Made by a program: the position numbers and the translations under genes. Positions 16,173 to 25,764 of a DNA stretch of 64,000 nucleotides are shown one piece after another. The notes under the pieces are model-generated. The model saw only the letters and a list, made by a program, of their open reading frames with translations, searched no databases and had not been told where the DNA came from. Positions within the stretch are counted from its first letter, which is position 1. Each line of letters opens with the position of its first letter. The DNA comes from Rhodobacter xanthinilyticus (lineage in GTDB: Bacteria; Pseudomonadota; Alphaproteobacteria; Rhodobacterales; Rhodobacteraceae), in NCBI RefSeq assembly GCF_001856665.1, contig NZ_CP017781.1, positions 2,682,001 through 2,746,000 on the forward strand, written 5' to 3'.

Positions 16173-19100
16173 ATGAAACCCAGCTTTGCCCTCAACCTCA
16201 CCCCTGACGGCATCGGCCTTTTGCGCCGTGTGGAGACCGGCTGGGAGGACTTCGGCGAGGTGGCGCTCGACGCCGCCGACCTGCCTGCCGAGCTTGGCGC
16301 GCTGCGCGAGGCGGCGCTTGCCGTGGCGCCCGAGGGGCTGACCACGATGCTGATCATCCCGCCCTCGCAGATCCTCTACACCGAGATCGAGGCCCCGGGC
16401 CCCCGCCCCCGCCAGCGCCGCGCGCAGATCATGGCCGCGCTCGACGGTATGACCCCCTATGCGGTCGAGGATCTGGTGTTCGATTTTTCCGGCCGCGGCG
16501 AGACGGTGAAGGTTGCGGTGGTCGCGCGCGAGACCCTCGATGAGGCGGAGGCCTTCGCCGAGACCCATGGCTTCGCGCCGATCTCCTTTGCCGCGATCCC
16601 CGGCCCCGACCAGTTCGAGGGCGACCCCTGGTTCGGCCCGACCCGCAGCGCGGCGACGCATCTGCCCGAGGGCGCCCAGGTCGAGCGCGACAACGAGCCG
16701 CTGCGGCTGGCCGAGACCGCCGCTTTGGCCGCCGCCCTGACGGGGGAGCCCGAGCCGGAGCCGGTGGTCGAGTCGGAGCCGGAGCCCCTGCCGGAGCCGG
16801 AGCCCGAGCCCCTGCCCGAGCCGGAGCCCGAGCCGGAGCCCGAGCCGGAACCGGAACCTGAAATGGTGCCCGCGCCGGAGCCCGAGGAGCTGCCGGAACC
16901 GGAGCCGGAGATCGCGCCGGAACCCGAGATCCTGCCCGAGCCCGAGCCGGAGCCCGAAATCCTGCCCGAACCCGAGATCCCGGCCGCCCCGGAGCTGCCG
17001 CTGTTTGCGGCCGCGCCGTCCGTGCAGGCCCCCGAAACGCCTGCCGAAACGCCCGCCCCCGCGCTTGAGGCCGATCTCGACGCGGATCTCACCGACGAAC
17101 TGACCGACCCCGAGGCGCTGCTCGATCTCGACCTCGCGCTGAACGCGCCCCTTGCGCCGCGCGCCGAGCCCGCCGCCGCGCCGCGGCCCGAGCCGCTGCC
17201 CGAGCCGCTGCCCGAGGCGCACGAGACCAAGTCGCTCGCCGCCGCCCCGGCCGCGCCCGCGCCCGATGAGGCCCCCGAAGCGCCCTTCGCCATGATCGAG
17301 GAGCCCGAGGATCTCGAGGCCGAGGCCGCGCCGCTGCCCGCCTTCGCCTCGCGGCGCAAGCTGGATGTCGACCTCGCCCCCGAGGGCGGAGCGGCGCCGC
17401 CGTTGGGCGGGGCTGCGCGGCTGCATCCGCGCCCGGCCGATCAGCCCGAGCCCCCGCCGCTCGCCGCGCCCGAGCCGAAGGCCGATCTCGTGCGCAGCGG
17501 GGCGGCGCGGATCACCTCGCCCGACCTCGTGCTGCCCGGCGCCGAGCCCGCCCCCGCGCCGCTGAAGGTCAACACCCGCGCGGTCGTGGCCAAGCCCGGC
17601 AAGGACAAGGCGCCCGCGAAGAAGCCCACTCCGCCGGTGCTGCGCTCTGGCAAGATCGAGACGCCGGTGAAGGCGCCGGCTGCGCAGCCCGCCGCCGCGC
17701 CGGAGGCCGCCGCCAGCCCCGCCGAGCCGCCGGTCGAGCGGACCGTGTTTGGCGGGCGCAAACAGCCCCGGACGGTCGGCGGCAAACCGCGCCATCTGGG
17801 CCTGATCCTGACCGGCGCGCTGGTGCTGTTGCTCGGCGTCGTCGCGCTGTGGTCGAGCGCGCTCACCGATGACGGCGCGCCGCAAAGCCTCGCGCCGCCC
17901 GCCGGTGGGGCGCAAACCGGCGCGCTCGATCCGGCCGCGCCCGCGACCTTGGCGCCCGAAAGCCCCGCCCCCGCGACCCCTGCGCCCGAGACGGCCGCGC
18001 CCGCGCAGACCGGCGCCGCCGAGCCCCCCGCCCCGGCCCAGACCGAGGCCGCCGCGCTCACCGCCGAACCCGAGGCCCCGCCCGCCCCCGCGACCGCCGC
18101 CGAGGCGCTGGCCGCCGCGCCCGCCGCCCCGCAGCCCGCCGTTGCCCCCGATGGCGAGGCCACCGCCACCAGCCCGCCCGCGCTCAGCGCCGCCGATCTG
18201 ACCGCCGCGATCCCGCCCAGCCCGCTCGCCGCCCAGGCGCTCGGGCTTTCGCTTGCCGGTGTCTCGAGCGCCTCGCCCGAGGCCGCCCCCGCCGAGACCG
18301 CCGCCGAGCCCCCCGTGGCCGCGGTCGCCCCCACCGCCGAGGGCGTGCAAATGCCCGGCGATTTCACCCTTTACTCCGGCAAGCCCGCGCGCATCCCGCG
18401 CGACCGCCCCGCCGCGATCGCCGCCGCGGCCGCCGCCGCGTTGGCCGCCGCCGAGGCGCCCTATGCCGACCCCGCGCTCAAGGGCGCCAAGCCGAAGGCG
18501 CGCCCCGCCGCCGTCGCCCGCGCCGCAGCCGCCGCGGCGGCGCCCCCCGCTCCGGCGCCCGAGGCCGCCCCCGCGCAAACGCCCGAGGACGGCGCCGCCC
18601 TTGCGCCGCCCGCCGCCGATCCGGCACTCGCCGGCGCCAAACCGCGCGCCCGCCCCGCCGCCGTGAGCCGCGCCGCAACGGCCGCCGCCAACGCCGCCGC
18701 CGAGGAAGCCGCCGCCGCCCAGGCCGCCGAGGAGGCCGCCCGCGCCGCCACCGCCAGCGCCACCGCTCAGGCCGTCGCCGTCTCGCGCCGCCCCGTCGCC
18801 AAGCCGCGCAACTTCCGCGCTTCGGTCGAAAGCGCGCTCGCCGCCGCGATCGCGGCCGAGACGCTGCCCGCCGCCGCGCCAGTGGCCCCCGTGGCCGCCC
18901 CCGCCGCGCCGAGCAAGGCCGCCGCCGCGGCCGCCCCCGCGCCCGAGGAACTCGACGAGCCCGAGCCCACCTCGGTGATGCCGCGCCTGCCGACCTCGGC
19001 CTCGGTCGCCAAACAGGCCACCGAGAAAAACGCGATCAAGCTCGGCGACATGAACCTGATCGGCGTCTACGGCTCCTCCTCGAACCGCCGCGCGCTGGTG

Positions 19101-19241
19101 CGGATGCCGAATGGCAAATTCGTCAAGGTCTCGGTCGGCGACCGGCTCGATGGCGGCAAGGTCACCGCGATCGGCGAGGGCCAGCTCACCTATCAAAAGG
19201 GCAGCCGCGCGATCACGATCAAGCTCCTCAAGGGCAGCTGA
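16173..19241 (+). CDS. Large single-pass protein: GspL/PilM-like N-domain and GspC/PilP-like C-domain
   Basis: A 1022-residue protein. Residues 1-150 are folded and resemble the GspL/PilM actin-like cytoplasmic domain: [15 protein letters not shown], then [19 protein letters not shown]. Residues 191-270 are EP-dipeptide repeats and 271-540 are Pro/Ala-rich. One membrane helix lies at about 541-563 ([19 protein letters not shown]), followed by about 380 Pro/Ala-rich residues. Residues 949-1022 form a compact domain ([40 protein letters not shown]) like the HR/PilP domain of GspC. This matches a fused inner-membrane platform of a type II secretion-like system, but no other secretion gene is in the window. 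Domain calls are by eye. Confidence 0.7.
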   Translation: MKPSFALNLTPDGIGLLRRVETGWEDFGEVALDAADLPAELGALREAALAVAPEGLTTMLIIPPSQILYTEIEAPGPRPRQRRAQIMAALDGMTPYAVEDLVFDFSGRGETVKVAVVARETLDEAEAFAETHGFAPISFAAIPGPDQFEGDPWFGPTRSAATHLPEGAQVERDNEPLRLAETAALAAALTGEPEPEPVVESEPEPLPEPEPEPLPEPEPEPEPEPEPEPEMVPAPEPEELPEPEPEIAPEPEILPEPEPEPEILPEPEIPAAPELPLFAAAPSVQAPETPAETPAPALEADLDADLTDELTDPEALLDLDLALNAPLAPRAEPAAAPRPEPLPEPLPEAHETKSLAAAPAAPAPDEAPEAPFAMIEEPEDLEAEAAPLPAFASRRKLDVDLAPEGGAAPPLGGAARLHPRPADQPEPPPLAAPEPKADLVRSGAARITSPDLVLPGAEPAPAPLKVNTRAVVAKPGKDKAPAKKPTPPVLRSGKIETPVKAPAAQPAAAPEAAASPAEPPVERTVFGGRKQPRTVGGKPRHLGLILTGALVLLLGVVALWSSALTDDGAPQSLAPPAGGAQTGALDPAAPATLAPESPAPATPAPETAAPAQTGAAEPPAPAQTEAAALTAEPEAPPAPATAAEALAAAPAAPQPAVAPDGEATATSPPALSAADLTAAIPPSPLAAQALGLSLAGVSSASPEAAPAETAAEPPVAAVAPTAEGVQMPGDFTLYSGKPARIPRDRPAAIAAAAAAALAAAEAPYADPALKGAKPKARPAAVARAAAAAAAPPAPAPEAAPAQTPEDGAALAPPAADPALAGAKPRARPAAVSRAATAAANAAAEEAAAAQAAEEAARAATASATAQAVAVSRRPVAKPRNFRASVESALAAAIAAETLPAAAPVAPVAAPAAPSKAAAAAAPAPEELDEPEPTSVMPRLPTSASVAKQATEKNAIKLGDMNLIGVYGSSSNRRALVRMPNGKFVKVSVGDRLDGGKVTAIGEGQLTYQKGSRAITIKLLKGS
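16743..16982. repeat. Glu-Pro coding repeat
   Basis: Repeats of the hexamer GAGCCG/GAGCCC encode alternating Glu and Pro (residues about 191-270 of the GspL/GspC-like protein). Codon variants GAACCG, GAGCCC and CTGCCC are mixed, so it is selected at the protein level and prone to length change. An extended EP rod is stiff and would span a set distance, as in TonB. Confidence 0.85.
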
Positions 19242-19346
19242 CCGCCAGCACACGGAAAGTTCAGGCTTTTTCGCCTTGAACAGAGCCCCCCGACGGGTAC
19301 CATCGGCGCCTGACCGCTCTCGCCCCTCCCCCAGACCCGGACCCTG

Positions 19347-21239
19347 ATGGAAAGCTTCCTGCTGCAAGCCTCGCTCTATTTGTTCGCCATGGTGATCGCC
19401 GTGCCGCTGGCGACGCGCGCGGGCCTGGGCTCGGTGCTGGGCTATCTGCTCGCCGGGATCCTGATCGGGCCGGTGACCGGGCTTTCGGGCACCGAAATGA
19501 CCGATTTGCAGCATTTCGCAGAGTTCGGCGTGGTGATGATGCTGTTCCTGATCGGGCTCGAGCTCGAACCGCGCGCGCTCTGGGCGATGCGCGACAAGCT
19601 CCTTGGGCTTGGCGGCTTGCAGGTGGTGCTGACGATGGCGGCCGTCACGGCGATCGCGCTCGCGCTCCAGCAGCCGCTGCGCACCGCGCTCGCGATCGGG
19701 ATGATCTTCTCGCTCAGCTCGACCGCGATCGTGCTGCAAACCCTCAATGAACGGCGCCTGATCCAGACCGCGGGCGGACGCTCGGCCTTCGCGGTGCTGC
19801 TCACACAGGATATCGCGGTGATCCCGATGCTGGCGCTGATGCCGCTGCTGGCGCTGCCGGGCGCGCGGGCGCTGGCCAAGGCCGAGGCGGGCGATGGCCA
19901 TGCCGTCACCCATTTCATCGAATCGCTGCCCGGCTGGGGGGTGACGCTGCTCACCCTCGCCGCCGTCGCCGCGGTGATCCTCGCGGGGCACCTGCTCGTG
20001 CGCCCGCTCTTCCGCTTCGTCCATACCGCGCGGCTGCGCGAGGTGAACACCGCGATGGCGCTGATGATCGTCGTCTCGATCGCCTCGCTGATGAACATCG
20101 TCGGCCTGTCGCCCGCGCTCGGCACCTTCCTCGCCGGCGTCGTGCTCGCCGACAGCGAGTTCAAACACGAGCTCGAAAGCGATATCGAGCCGTTCAAGGG
20201 CCTGCTGATGGGGCTTTTCTTCATCACCGTCGGCGCGGGCATCAACTTCCAGGTGTTCACCGCCGCGCCCTTCCAGACGCTTGCCCTCGTCGCCGCCCTC
20301 GTCGGGCTCAAGGCCGCGATCCTCTACGGGCTCGCGCGGATCTTCCGCCTCACCGGCCCCGACCGCACGCTCTTCACGCTCGGCCTCGCGCAGGCGGGCG
20401 AATTCGGCTTCGTGCTCGTCGCCTTCGCGGTCAGCCAAAGGATCCTGCCCGCGCAGACCGCCGAAAAGGTGCTGCTCGTGATCGCGCTTTCGATGCTGAT
20501 CACGCCGCTGCTCTTCATCCTCAACGAACATCTCGCCCGCCTGCGCCGCCCCGAGCCCGGCCCCGCCGCCGACGAGATCGAGGAACAACAGCCGATCATC
20601 ATCGCCGGCGTCGGCCGCTTCGGGCAGGTGGTGAACCGGCTCGTCACCATGTCGGGCTTCCGCACCACCGTTCTCGACGCCGATCTCAAGACCATCCAGC
20701 TGATGCGCACCTTCGGCTTCAAGGCCTATTTCGGCGACCCGACGCGCCCGGATCTCCTCGCCGCCGCCGGCCTCGCCTCGGCGCAGGTGCTCGTCGTCTG
20801 CCTCGACGACAAGGCCTCGATCACCCGGCTCGTCAGCTATGCCCGCCGGATGCGCCCCGATCTGCATATCATCGCCCGCGCCCGCGACCGCTACCACGTC
20901 TATGAGCTCTACCGCGCCGGCGCCAATGACATCGTGCGCGAGATGTTCGATTCGAGCCTGCGCTGCGGGCGCTATGTGCTCGAGAACGTGGGCCTGAGCG
21001 AATTCGAGGCGGCCGAGCTCGAAAAGCTGTTCTTCAAGACCGATCGCGCCAATGTCCGCGAGCTCGCCCAGGTCTGGAAACCCGATGTGCCGATCGAGGA
21101 AAACCCCGATTACATCGCCCGCACCAAGGCGCTCAACGCCGAGCTGGAAGCCCAGATGATGGGCCGATTCGCGCGCCGCACGAGCCAGCCCGACCCCAAC
21201 GACCGCCCCGCCGAGGACGGCATCATCGAAGAGGGCTGA
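19347..21239 (+). CDS. CPA2-family cation:proton antiporter (KefB/KefC type)
   Basis: Integral membrane exchanger of 630 residues, with about 12 hydrophobic segments over residues 1-395. The ion-site QD pair is in LLTQDIAVIP (Gln154-Asp155). A C-terminal TrkA-N Rossmann domain begins PIIIAGVGRFGQVVNRLV (Gly421), the regulatory nucleotide site. Kef proteins export potassium in exchange for protons, gated by glutathione adducts. No KefF/KefG partner is adjacent, and ion specificity cannot be read from sequence. A convergent terminator separates it from carD. Confidence 0.9.
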   Translation: MESFLLQASLYLFAMVIAVPLATRAGLGSVLGYLLAGILIGPVTGLSGTEMTDLQHFAEFGVVMMLFLIGLELEPRALWAMRDKLLGLGGLQVVLTMAAVTAIALALQQPLRTALAIGMIFSLSSTAIVLQTLNERRLIQTAGGRSAFAVLLTQDIAVIPMLALMPLLALPGARALAKAEAGDGHAVTHFIESLPGWGVTLLTLAAVAAVILAGHLLVRPLFRFVHTARLREVNTAMALMIVVSIASLMNIVGLSPALGTFLAGVVLADSEFKHELESDIEPFKGLLMGLFFITVGAGINFQVFTAAPFQTLALVAALVGLKAAILYGLARIFRLTGPDRTLFTLGLAQAGEFGFVLVAFAVSQRILPAQTAEKVLLVIALSMLITPLLFILNEHLARLRRPEPGPAADEIEEQQPIIIAGVGRFGQVVNRLVTMSGFRTTVLDADLKTIQLMRTFGFKAYFGDPTRPDLLAAAGLASAQVLVVCLDDKASITRLVSYARRMRPDLHIIARARDRYHVYELYRAGANDIVREMFDSSLRCGRYVLENVGLSEFEAAELEKLFFKTDRANVRELAQVWKPDVPIEENPDYIARTKALNAELEAQMMGRFARRTSQPDPNDRPAEDGIIEEG

Positions 21240-21249
21240 AACGCGAAAC

Positions 21250-21265
21250 GGGCCCCGAGGGGCCC
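21250..21265. terminator. Bidirectional hairpin between antiporter and carD
   Basis: GGGCCCC-GA-GGGGCCC, with a short GTTTC tail on the minus strand. It lies in the 51-base gap between convergent genes and probably serves both. Confidence 0.55.
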
Positions 21266-21290
21266 GCTCCGTCAGATCCGGTGGAGGCGA

Positions 21291-21800
21291 TCAGGCCGCG
21301 CGGCCGATCAGAACCTCGTCCACGGCCTTCGCCGCGCCGGCCTCATCGGTGCCCGACACGGCCGCGACTTCGCGCGTCAGACGCTCGAGCGCCGCTTCAT
21401 AGAGTTGACGCTCGGAATAGCTCTGCTCGCGCTGATCATCGGCGCGGTGCAGGTCGCGCACCACCTCCGCGATCGAGAGCAGATCGCCCGAGTTGATCTT
21501 CTGTTCATATTCCTGGGCGCGGCGCGACCACATCGCGCGCTTCACCTTGGCCTTGCCCTTCAGCGTTTCGAGCGCTTTCGAGACGATCTCGGGCGAGCTC
21601 AGGCCGCGCATGCCGATATCGACCGCCTTGTGGGTGGGCACGCGCAGCGTCATCTTGTCCTTCTCGAAGGAGATGACGAACAGTTCGAGCCGCAGCCCGG
21701 CAATCTCCTGCTCCTCGATCGACATGATCTTGCCGACGCCATGAGCCGGATAGACGACGAAATCGTCCGGGCGAAACTCGGTTTTCTTGGTCTTGGTCAT
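21291..21800 (-). CDS. carD: CarD family transcription regulator
   Basis: A 169-residue RNA-polymerase-interacting protein of the CarD/CdnL family. The N-terminal RID domain is visible in DDFVVYPAHGVGKIMSIEEQ and LRVPTHKAVDIGMRGLS, and the C-terminal helical DNA-binding part in VKRAMWSRRAQEYEQKINSGD. CarD stabilises open complexes at many promoters in bacteria of this group. A good promoter (TTGAAA-16-TACATT) lies about 150 bases upstream, giving a long leader. It sits beside fdxA, S4 and helicase genes, all on the minus strand. Confidence 0.93.
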   Translation of the reverse strand: MTKTKKTEFRPDDFVVYPAHGVGKIMSIEEQEIAGLRLELFVISFEKDKMTLRVPTHKAVDIGMRGLSSPEIVSKALETLKGKAKVKRAMWSRRAQEYEQKINSGDLLSIAEVVRDLHRADDQREQSYSERQLYEAALERLTREVAAVSGTDEAGAAKAVDEVLIGRAA

Positions 21801-21951
21801 TCAGATGCTTCCTTGCAGCCGCGACTTTCTCCCCCCGATCAGCGCACAAGACACCCACGGCGCCGAGGCTCCGCGATGTCCGGTATCTGTCGCTGAAATC
21901 TCCCGCGAGGCGAGCAGGTCTGCGGGACGGGATCGAACTCCTTGTTACAGG

Positions 21952-21979
21952 AATGTAGCATAAAATAAGGGCATTTCAA
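21952..21979 (-). promoter_or_regulatory. carD promoter
   Basis: On the minus strand, TTGAAA (21979-21974), a 16-base spacer and TACATT (21957-21952) give a near-consensus sigma-70 promoter. Transcription would begin near 21945, giving a leader of about 145 nt before carD. The surrounding 368-base gap (21801-22168) also holds the fdxA terminator and a DnaA-box palindrome; I see no gene in it. Confidence 0.65.
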
Positions 21980-22100
21980 AGCGCGGCGGTGCAGCACGAA
22001 AGCGCGAGCGGAGAATTTTCCCCGTCAAACAGCGCTTAACCTTAGATTTGTCTTAATGTTTACCCTGCGTCAGGGGCTGTCTTTTCGCTTCGAATCAGAA

Positions 22101-22119
22101 AGGGCGCCCCCGGCGCCCT
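22101..22119 (-). terminator. fdxA terminator
   Basis: AGGGCGCC-CCC-GGCGCCCT is a perfect 8-bp stem, about 50 bases beyond the fdxA stop on the minus strand, followed there by TTTCTGATT. The T-run is short but the stem is strong. Confidence 0.65.
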
Positions 22120-22136
22120 TATCCACAGCCTGTGGA
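22119..22136. promoter_or_regulatory. Consensus DnaA box inside a palindrome
   Basis: TTATCCACA (22119-22127) is an exact DnaA box. It overlaps the palindrome TCCACA-GCC-TGTGGA (22122-22136), so a second, imperfect box (TCTTCCACA) faces it on the minus strand. It lies between the fdxA stop and carD promoter and could be a DnaA-titration or regulatory site. Confidence 0.45.
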
Positions 22137-22168
22137 AGAATCAGCCCGGCGCCGCCCGGGGCGACGAC

Positions 22169-22507
22169 TCAATCGCCCTGGCCGGGGTTCGGCGAGAAGT
22201 ATTTCTCGAGCTTGCCGGTCTCGCCGTCGCGGGCCTCATAGCCCGGCATCGGGTCTTTCTTCTGGGTGATCACCGGCCAGAGTTCCGCATATTTGCGGTT
22301 GAACTCGACCCAATCCTCCATCCCCGGCTCGGTATCCGGGCGGATCGCATCGGCCGGGCACTCGGGCTCGCACACGCCGCAATCGATGCATTCATCGGGG
22401 TGGATCACCAGGGTGTTCTCGCCCTCGTAGAAACAGTCGACCGGGCAAACCTCGACACAATCGGTATATTTGCAGGCGATGCAGTTATCGGTGACGACAT
22501 AGGTCAT
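22169..22507 (-). CDS. fdxA: 7Fe ferredoxin FdxA
   Basis: A 112-residue [3Fe-4S][4Fe-4S] ferredoxin of the Azotobacter FdI type, a soluble electron carrier. The cysteines are Cys9, Cys12, Cys17, Cys21 and Cys25 ([17 protein letters not shown]) and Cys40, Cys43, Cys46 and Cys50 ([11 protein letters not shown]). The extra C-terminal segment to SPNPGQGD is typical of this subclass. It lies 106 bases downstream of the S4-domain gene on the same strand and ends at its own terminator. In Rhodobacteraceae it regularly accompanies carD. Confidence 0.95.
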   Translation of the reverse strand: MTYVVTDNCIACKYTDCVEVCPVDCFYEGENTLVIHPDECIDCGVCEPECPADAIRPDTEPGMEDWVEFNRKYAELWPVITQKKDPMPGYEARDGETGKLEKYFSPNPGQGD

Positions 22508-22613
22508 GGGACACCCCGGAGCGTTGGTTCTTGCCGTTTCCTAGCGGGAGGGCCGCGCACAATCAAGAGTGCGGGATATATAAAAGCCCGGCTGCGGCGA
22601 TCTGGCCCGTTGC

Positions 22614-22928
22614 TCAGAACGCCTGTTCCGGCGGCGGCGCGGCGGCGGGGCGTTTGGTCTCGCCCAAGGGCTCCCACAGCGTCGCGGCCTCGGTCGCAGG
22701 GCCGCGGCGGGTGCCGCAGGCGAGGATCCGCACCACCATCACCTCGCCGCCCAAGCCAAAGGTCAGCACATCGCCCGGGCCGATCGCGCGGCCCGGTTTC
22801 GCGCAGGGTTGACCGTTGATCCGCACCCGGCCCTCGGAGATCATCTCCGCAGCCAGCCCGCGCGATTTGCAAAACCGCGCGTGCCAGAGCCATTTGTCGA
22901 GGCGCAGCCGGTCAGACCCGTGCGCCAT
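22614..22928 (-). CDS. S4-domain RNA-binding protein (Hsp15 type)
   Basis: A 104-residue protein with an N-terminal S4 domain: RLRLDKWLWHARFCKSRGLA, then ISEGRVRINGQPCAKPGRAI. This is the Hsp15 pattern. In E. coli Hsp15 binds free 50S subunits carrying nascent chains. The C-terminal tail is Pro/Ala-rich. It starts three bases after the helicase stop, so both are cotranscribed, linking two RNA-related proteins. Confidence 0.88.
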   Translation of the reverse strand: MAHGSDRLRLDKWLWHARFCKSRGLAAEMISEGRVRINGQPCAKPGRAIGPGDVLTFGLGGEVMVVRILACGTRRGPATEAATLWEPLGETKRPAAAPPPEQAF

Positions 22929-22931
22929 CGC

Positions 22932-25745
22932 TCACTTCTTGCCTTTCAGCGCCGCGAGCACCGCAAACGGGCTGTCGGGGTCGATCGGCTTTTCCTTCTT
23001 GGGCGGATGCGCCTCGAAATGCCGCGCGCCTTTCTTGGCGTCGTCGAATTTCGGCTTGCCCTTGCCCTTCGGCTTGCCGCCGAATTTCTCGCCGCCACCC
23101 TTGCGATCCCCACGATCGCCGCGCTCGCCCCGGCCCTCGGGCTTCGGCCCGCGCTCACCGCGCTCGCCGCCGCCCTCGCGCCGCGGGCCCCGCTCGCCCC
23201 GCTCGGGGCGCACATGGCGCGGGCGCGGCGCCCAGGTGAAGGTGAAGAAGGTCTCGAGTTCGGGCTCGGCGGCCTCGGCCACGGCTTCCGCCTCGGCCAC
23301 CGGCGAGCTTTCCTCCGGGATCGGGTTCTCGGCGCCCTCGGCGCCCGCCTCGGGGGCCTTCGGCTCGGCCACGGGCCGGGTCTTGGCGCGCTCGCCCTTC
23401 TCGGCCTTGTAGCCCAAGCCCTCCATCAGATCGGCGAATTGCTCGAGCGTCATGCCGGTGATCGACAGCATATCCGGGTTCGCCTCAAACCCCGCGCGGC
23501 TGTCTTGCGTGCGCAGGATATCGGCGAGGCGCTCGAGCATGTCGATGCGGATCGCGCGCGCGCCCGCCGGGCGGTAGCCCGAGAGCGAATAGGCCTGCGC
23601 GCCGACTTCGGGGATATGCGGGATCGTCACGAGGCCCGGCGGCGGGCTTTCGGGGAACTCGGCCAGCCCTTCCCAGAGCGAGGCGAGCACGAGGCGCAGC
23701 CGCGTCGGCGCGGGCTTGAGCAGCGCCGGCATGAAGATCGTGTATTGGCCAAAGCGCACGCCATGCTTGCGCAGCGCGCCGCGGGCGTCCTGGTCGAGCT
23801 CTTTGACCTCGGCCGCCACCGACTCGCGCGGGATGATCCCCATCCCCTCGACGAGGCGGAAGGCGAACCCGCGCGCGAGCCCCGTCAGAGCCTCATCGCG
23901 GCTCATCGCCAGCATCGGCTCGAAGAGCGCCGCGACCTTGCGGTCTATGAAATGCTGCAGGCGGCGCTTGACCTTCTCGGCCACATCCGCGCCCGCTTCC
24001 TCGTCGACGAAAGCCTCGACCGAGGGCTTGAGCGGCTCGGAGCCCTTCACCAGCTTGCCGACCGCCGTGGTGCCCCACATCAGCCCGCCCTGCTCGGTGA
24101 AATCCATCTCCGTATCGGGAGCGTTGTAGAACCGGTCCGCCCGCAGGTGGAATTCCGGCTTGAGCGCCTCATAGGCCGCACGCGCCAGCATCTTCGCCTC
24201 ATCGGGCGAAGAGGTTTGGTCCTGCTGGAAGCGGAACCCGTCCAGACGGCCGGCGAATTCGCCCTCGACCGTCACTTCGCCCTTGTCGTTCACCTCGGCC
24301 ACGAGGGTCTCCTTCTGCTTGAGCCGGCGCAGCAGCACAGAGGTGCGCCGGTCCACAAATCGTTGGGTCAGCGCGCCGTGAAGCGCATCTGACAGGCGGT
24401 CTTCTACAGCGCGAGTCTCCGCGCGCCAATGGGTTTCGTCATCGACCCAGCCCTTGCGTTGCGCCACATAGGTCCAGGTGCGGATGAAGGCGAGCCGTTT
24501 GGAGAGCGTGTCGATATCGCCGACGGGGCGGTCGATGCGGGCGATCTGCCCGGCGAGCCAGTCCGAGGCGATCCCCTTGCCGCTTTGCAAAAAGCCGAAG
24601 ATCCGCGCCAGAAGGGTCGCATGTTCCATCTGCGAGATCGAGCGAAAATCGGGGATCCGGCAGACATCCCAGAGCAGACGCACATCGGCCGGGCGCGTCA
24701 CCCGGTCGCGGATCTCGGGGAAATCGGCGAGCGTCTTGAGCGCGCGCAGGTCATCGGCCTCGCGCCCGCGGGTGAGCCATTCGTCGCGCGGGCTCTCCTC
24801 GAGCGCCTGCACGAGCCGCGCAATGGTGCCGAATTCAAGCCGCGGGTTGCGCCATTGCAGGCGCTGGATCGGCGCGAAGCGATGCCCCTCGACCGCCTCG
24901 ATCACCTCCTGCGCGAAGGGCCGCGCCTCGCCCGTCACCCCGAAGGTGCCGTCCATCGTATGCCGCCCCGCGCGCCCGGCGATCTGGCCGATCTCATGGG
25001 GAAAGAGCGCGCGCATCCGCCAGCCGTCGTATTTCACCGTCGAGGAGAAGGCGACATGCTCGATATCGAGGTTCAGCCCCATCCCGATCGCATCGGTGGC
25101 GACCAGATAATCGACATCGCCGTTTTGATACATCTCGACCTGGGCGTTGCGCGTGCGCGGGCTGAGCGCCCCCATCACCACCGCCGCCCCGCCCTTCTGG
25201 CGGCGCAGGAGCTCCGCGATCGCATAGACATTTTCAACCGAAAAGCCCACGATCGCCGCCCGCGCGCCCATCCGACTTATCTTTTTCGAACCTGCCCAGC
25301 GCAATTCGGAAAATCTCTCGCGCCGGGTGAACTGCACGCCGGGCACCAGCGCCGCGATCGCGCCCTTCATCGTCTCCGAGCCGAGAAACAGCGTCTCGTG
25401 CAGCCCGCGCATGTGCAACAGCCGGTCGGTGAAGACATGGCCGCGGTCGGGGTCGGCGCAAAGCTGCACCTCGTCGATGGCGACGAAATCGGCGCCGATC
25501 TCGGGCATCGCCTCGGTCGTGCAGACCCAATAGGCCGCGCGCTCGGGCACGATCCGCTCCTCGCCGGTGACCAGCGCCACCACCGAGGGCCCGCGCGCCT
25601 TCACGATCCGGTCATAGACCTCGCGCGCCAGAAGCCTGAGCGGCAGCCCGATGACGCCGGTGCGATGCGCCAGCATCCGCTCGATCGCATAATGCGTCTT
25701 GCCGGTATTGGTCGGCCCCAGAACGGCCGTGATCCGCGATGCCAT
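22932..25745 (-). CDS. SUV3-like DEXH-box RNA helicase
   Basis: A 937-residue superfamily 2 helicase. Walker A is GPTNTGKT (residues 10-17), the DEXH-box is DEVQ (91-94), and the conserved C-terminal helicase motif is QIAGRAGRH. This set is typical of mitochondrial SUV3 and its alphaproteobacterial relatives. Residues beyond about 760 are a low-complexity Glu/Ala then Lys/Arg/Gly-rich tail (RPERGERGPRREGGGERGER), likely an RNA-binding extension. A role in RNA turnover is expected. The S4 and fdxA genes follow on the same strand. Confidence 0.9.
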   Translation of the reverse strand: MASRITAVLGPTNTGKTHYAIERMLAHRTGVIGLPLRLLAREVYDRIVKARGPSVVALVTGEERIVPERAAYWVCTTEAMPEIGADFVAIDEVQLCADPDRGHVFTDRLLHMRGLHETLFLGSETMKGAIAALVPGVQFTRRERFSELRWAGSKKISRMGARAAIVGFSVENVYAIAELLRRQKGGAAVVMGALSPRTRNAQVEMYQNGDVDYLVATDAIGMGLNLDIEHVAFSSTVKYDGWRMRALFPHEIGQIAGRAGRHTMDGTFGVTGEARPFAQEVIEAVEGHRFAPIQRLQWRNPRLEFGTIARLVQALEESPRDEWLTRGREADDLRALKTLADFPEIRDRVTRPADVRLLWDVCRIPDFRSISQMEHATLLARIFGFLQSGKGIASDWLAGQIARIDRPVGDIDTLSKRLAFIRTWTYVAQRKGWVDDETHWRAETRAVEDRLSDALHGALTQRFVDRRTSVLLRRLKQKETLVAEVNDKGEVTVEGEFAGRLDGFRFQQDQTSSPDEAKMLARAAYEALKPEFHLRADRFYNAPDTEMDFTEQGGLMWGTTAVGKLVKGSEPLKPSVEAFVDEEAGADVAEKVKRRLQHFIDRKVAALFEPMLAMSRDEALTGLARGFAFRLVEGMGIIPRESVAAEVKELDQDARGALRKHGVRFGQYTIFMPALLKPAPTRLRLVLASLWEGLAEFPESPPPGLVTIPHIPEVGAQAYSLSGYRPAGARAIRIDMLERLADILRTQDSRAGFEANPDMLSITGMTLEQFADLMEGLGYKAEKGERAKTRPVAEPKAPEAGAEGAENPIPEESSPVAEAEAVAEAAEPELETFFTFTWAPRPRHVRPERGERGPRREGGGERGERGPKPEGRGERGDRGDRKGGGEKFGGKPKGKGKPKFDDAKKGARHFEAHPPKKEKPIDPDSPFAVLAALKGKK

Positions 25746-25764
25746 GCTCCCCCGCTCCAGCGCC

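Noticed and set aside
16743-16982. Direct repeats resembling a CRISPR array
   Set aside because: They are 6-bp in-frame coding repeats for Glu-Pro with no unique spacers.
16026-20897. A 1623-codon open frame on the minus strand
   Set aside because: It is the antisense of the GspL/GspC-like gene and the antiporter gene. Its composition (Gly/Arg/Ala) is that of a mirror frame in GC-rich DNA, with no domain signature.
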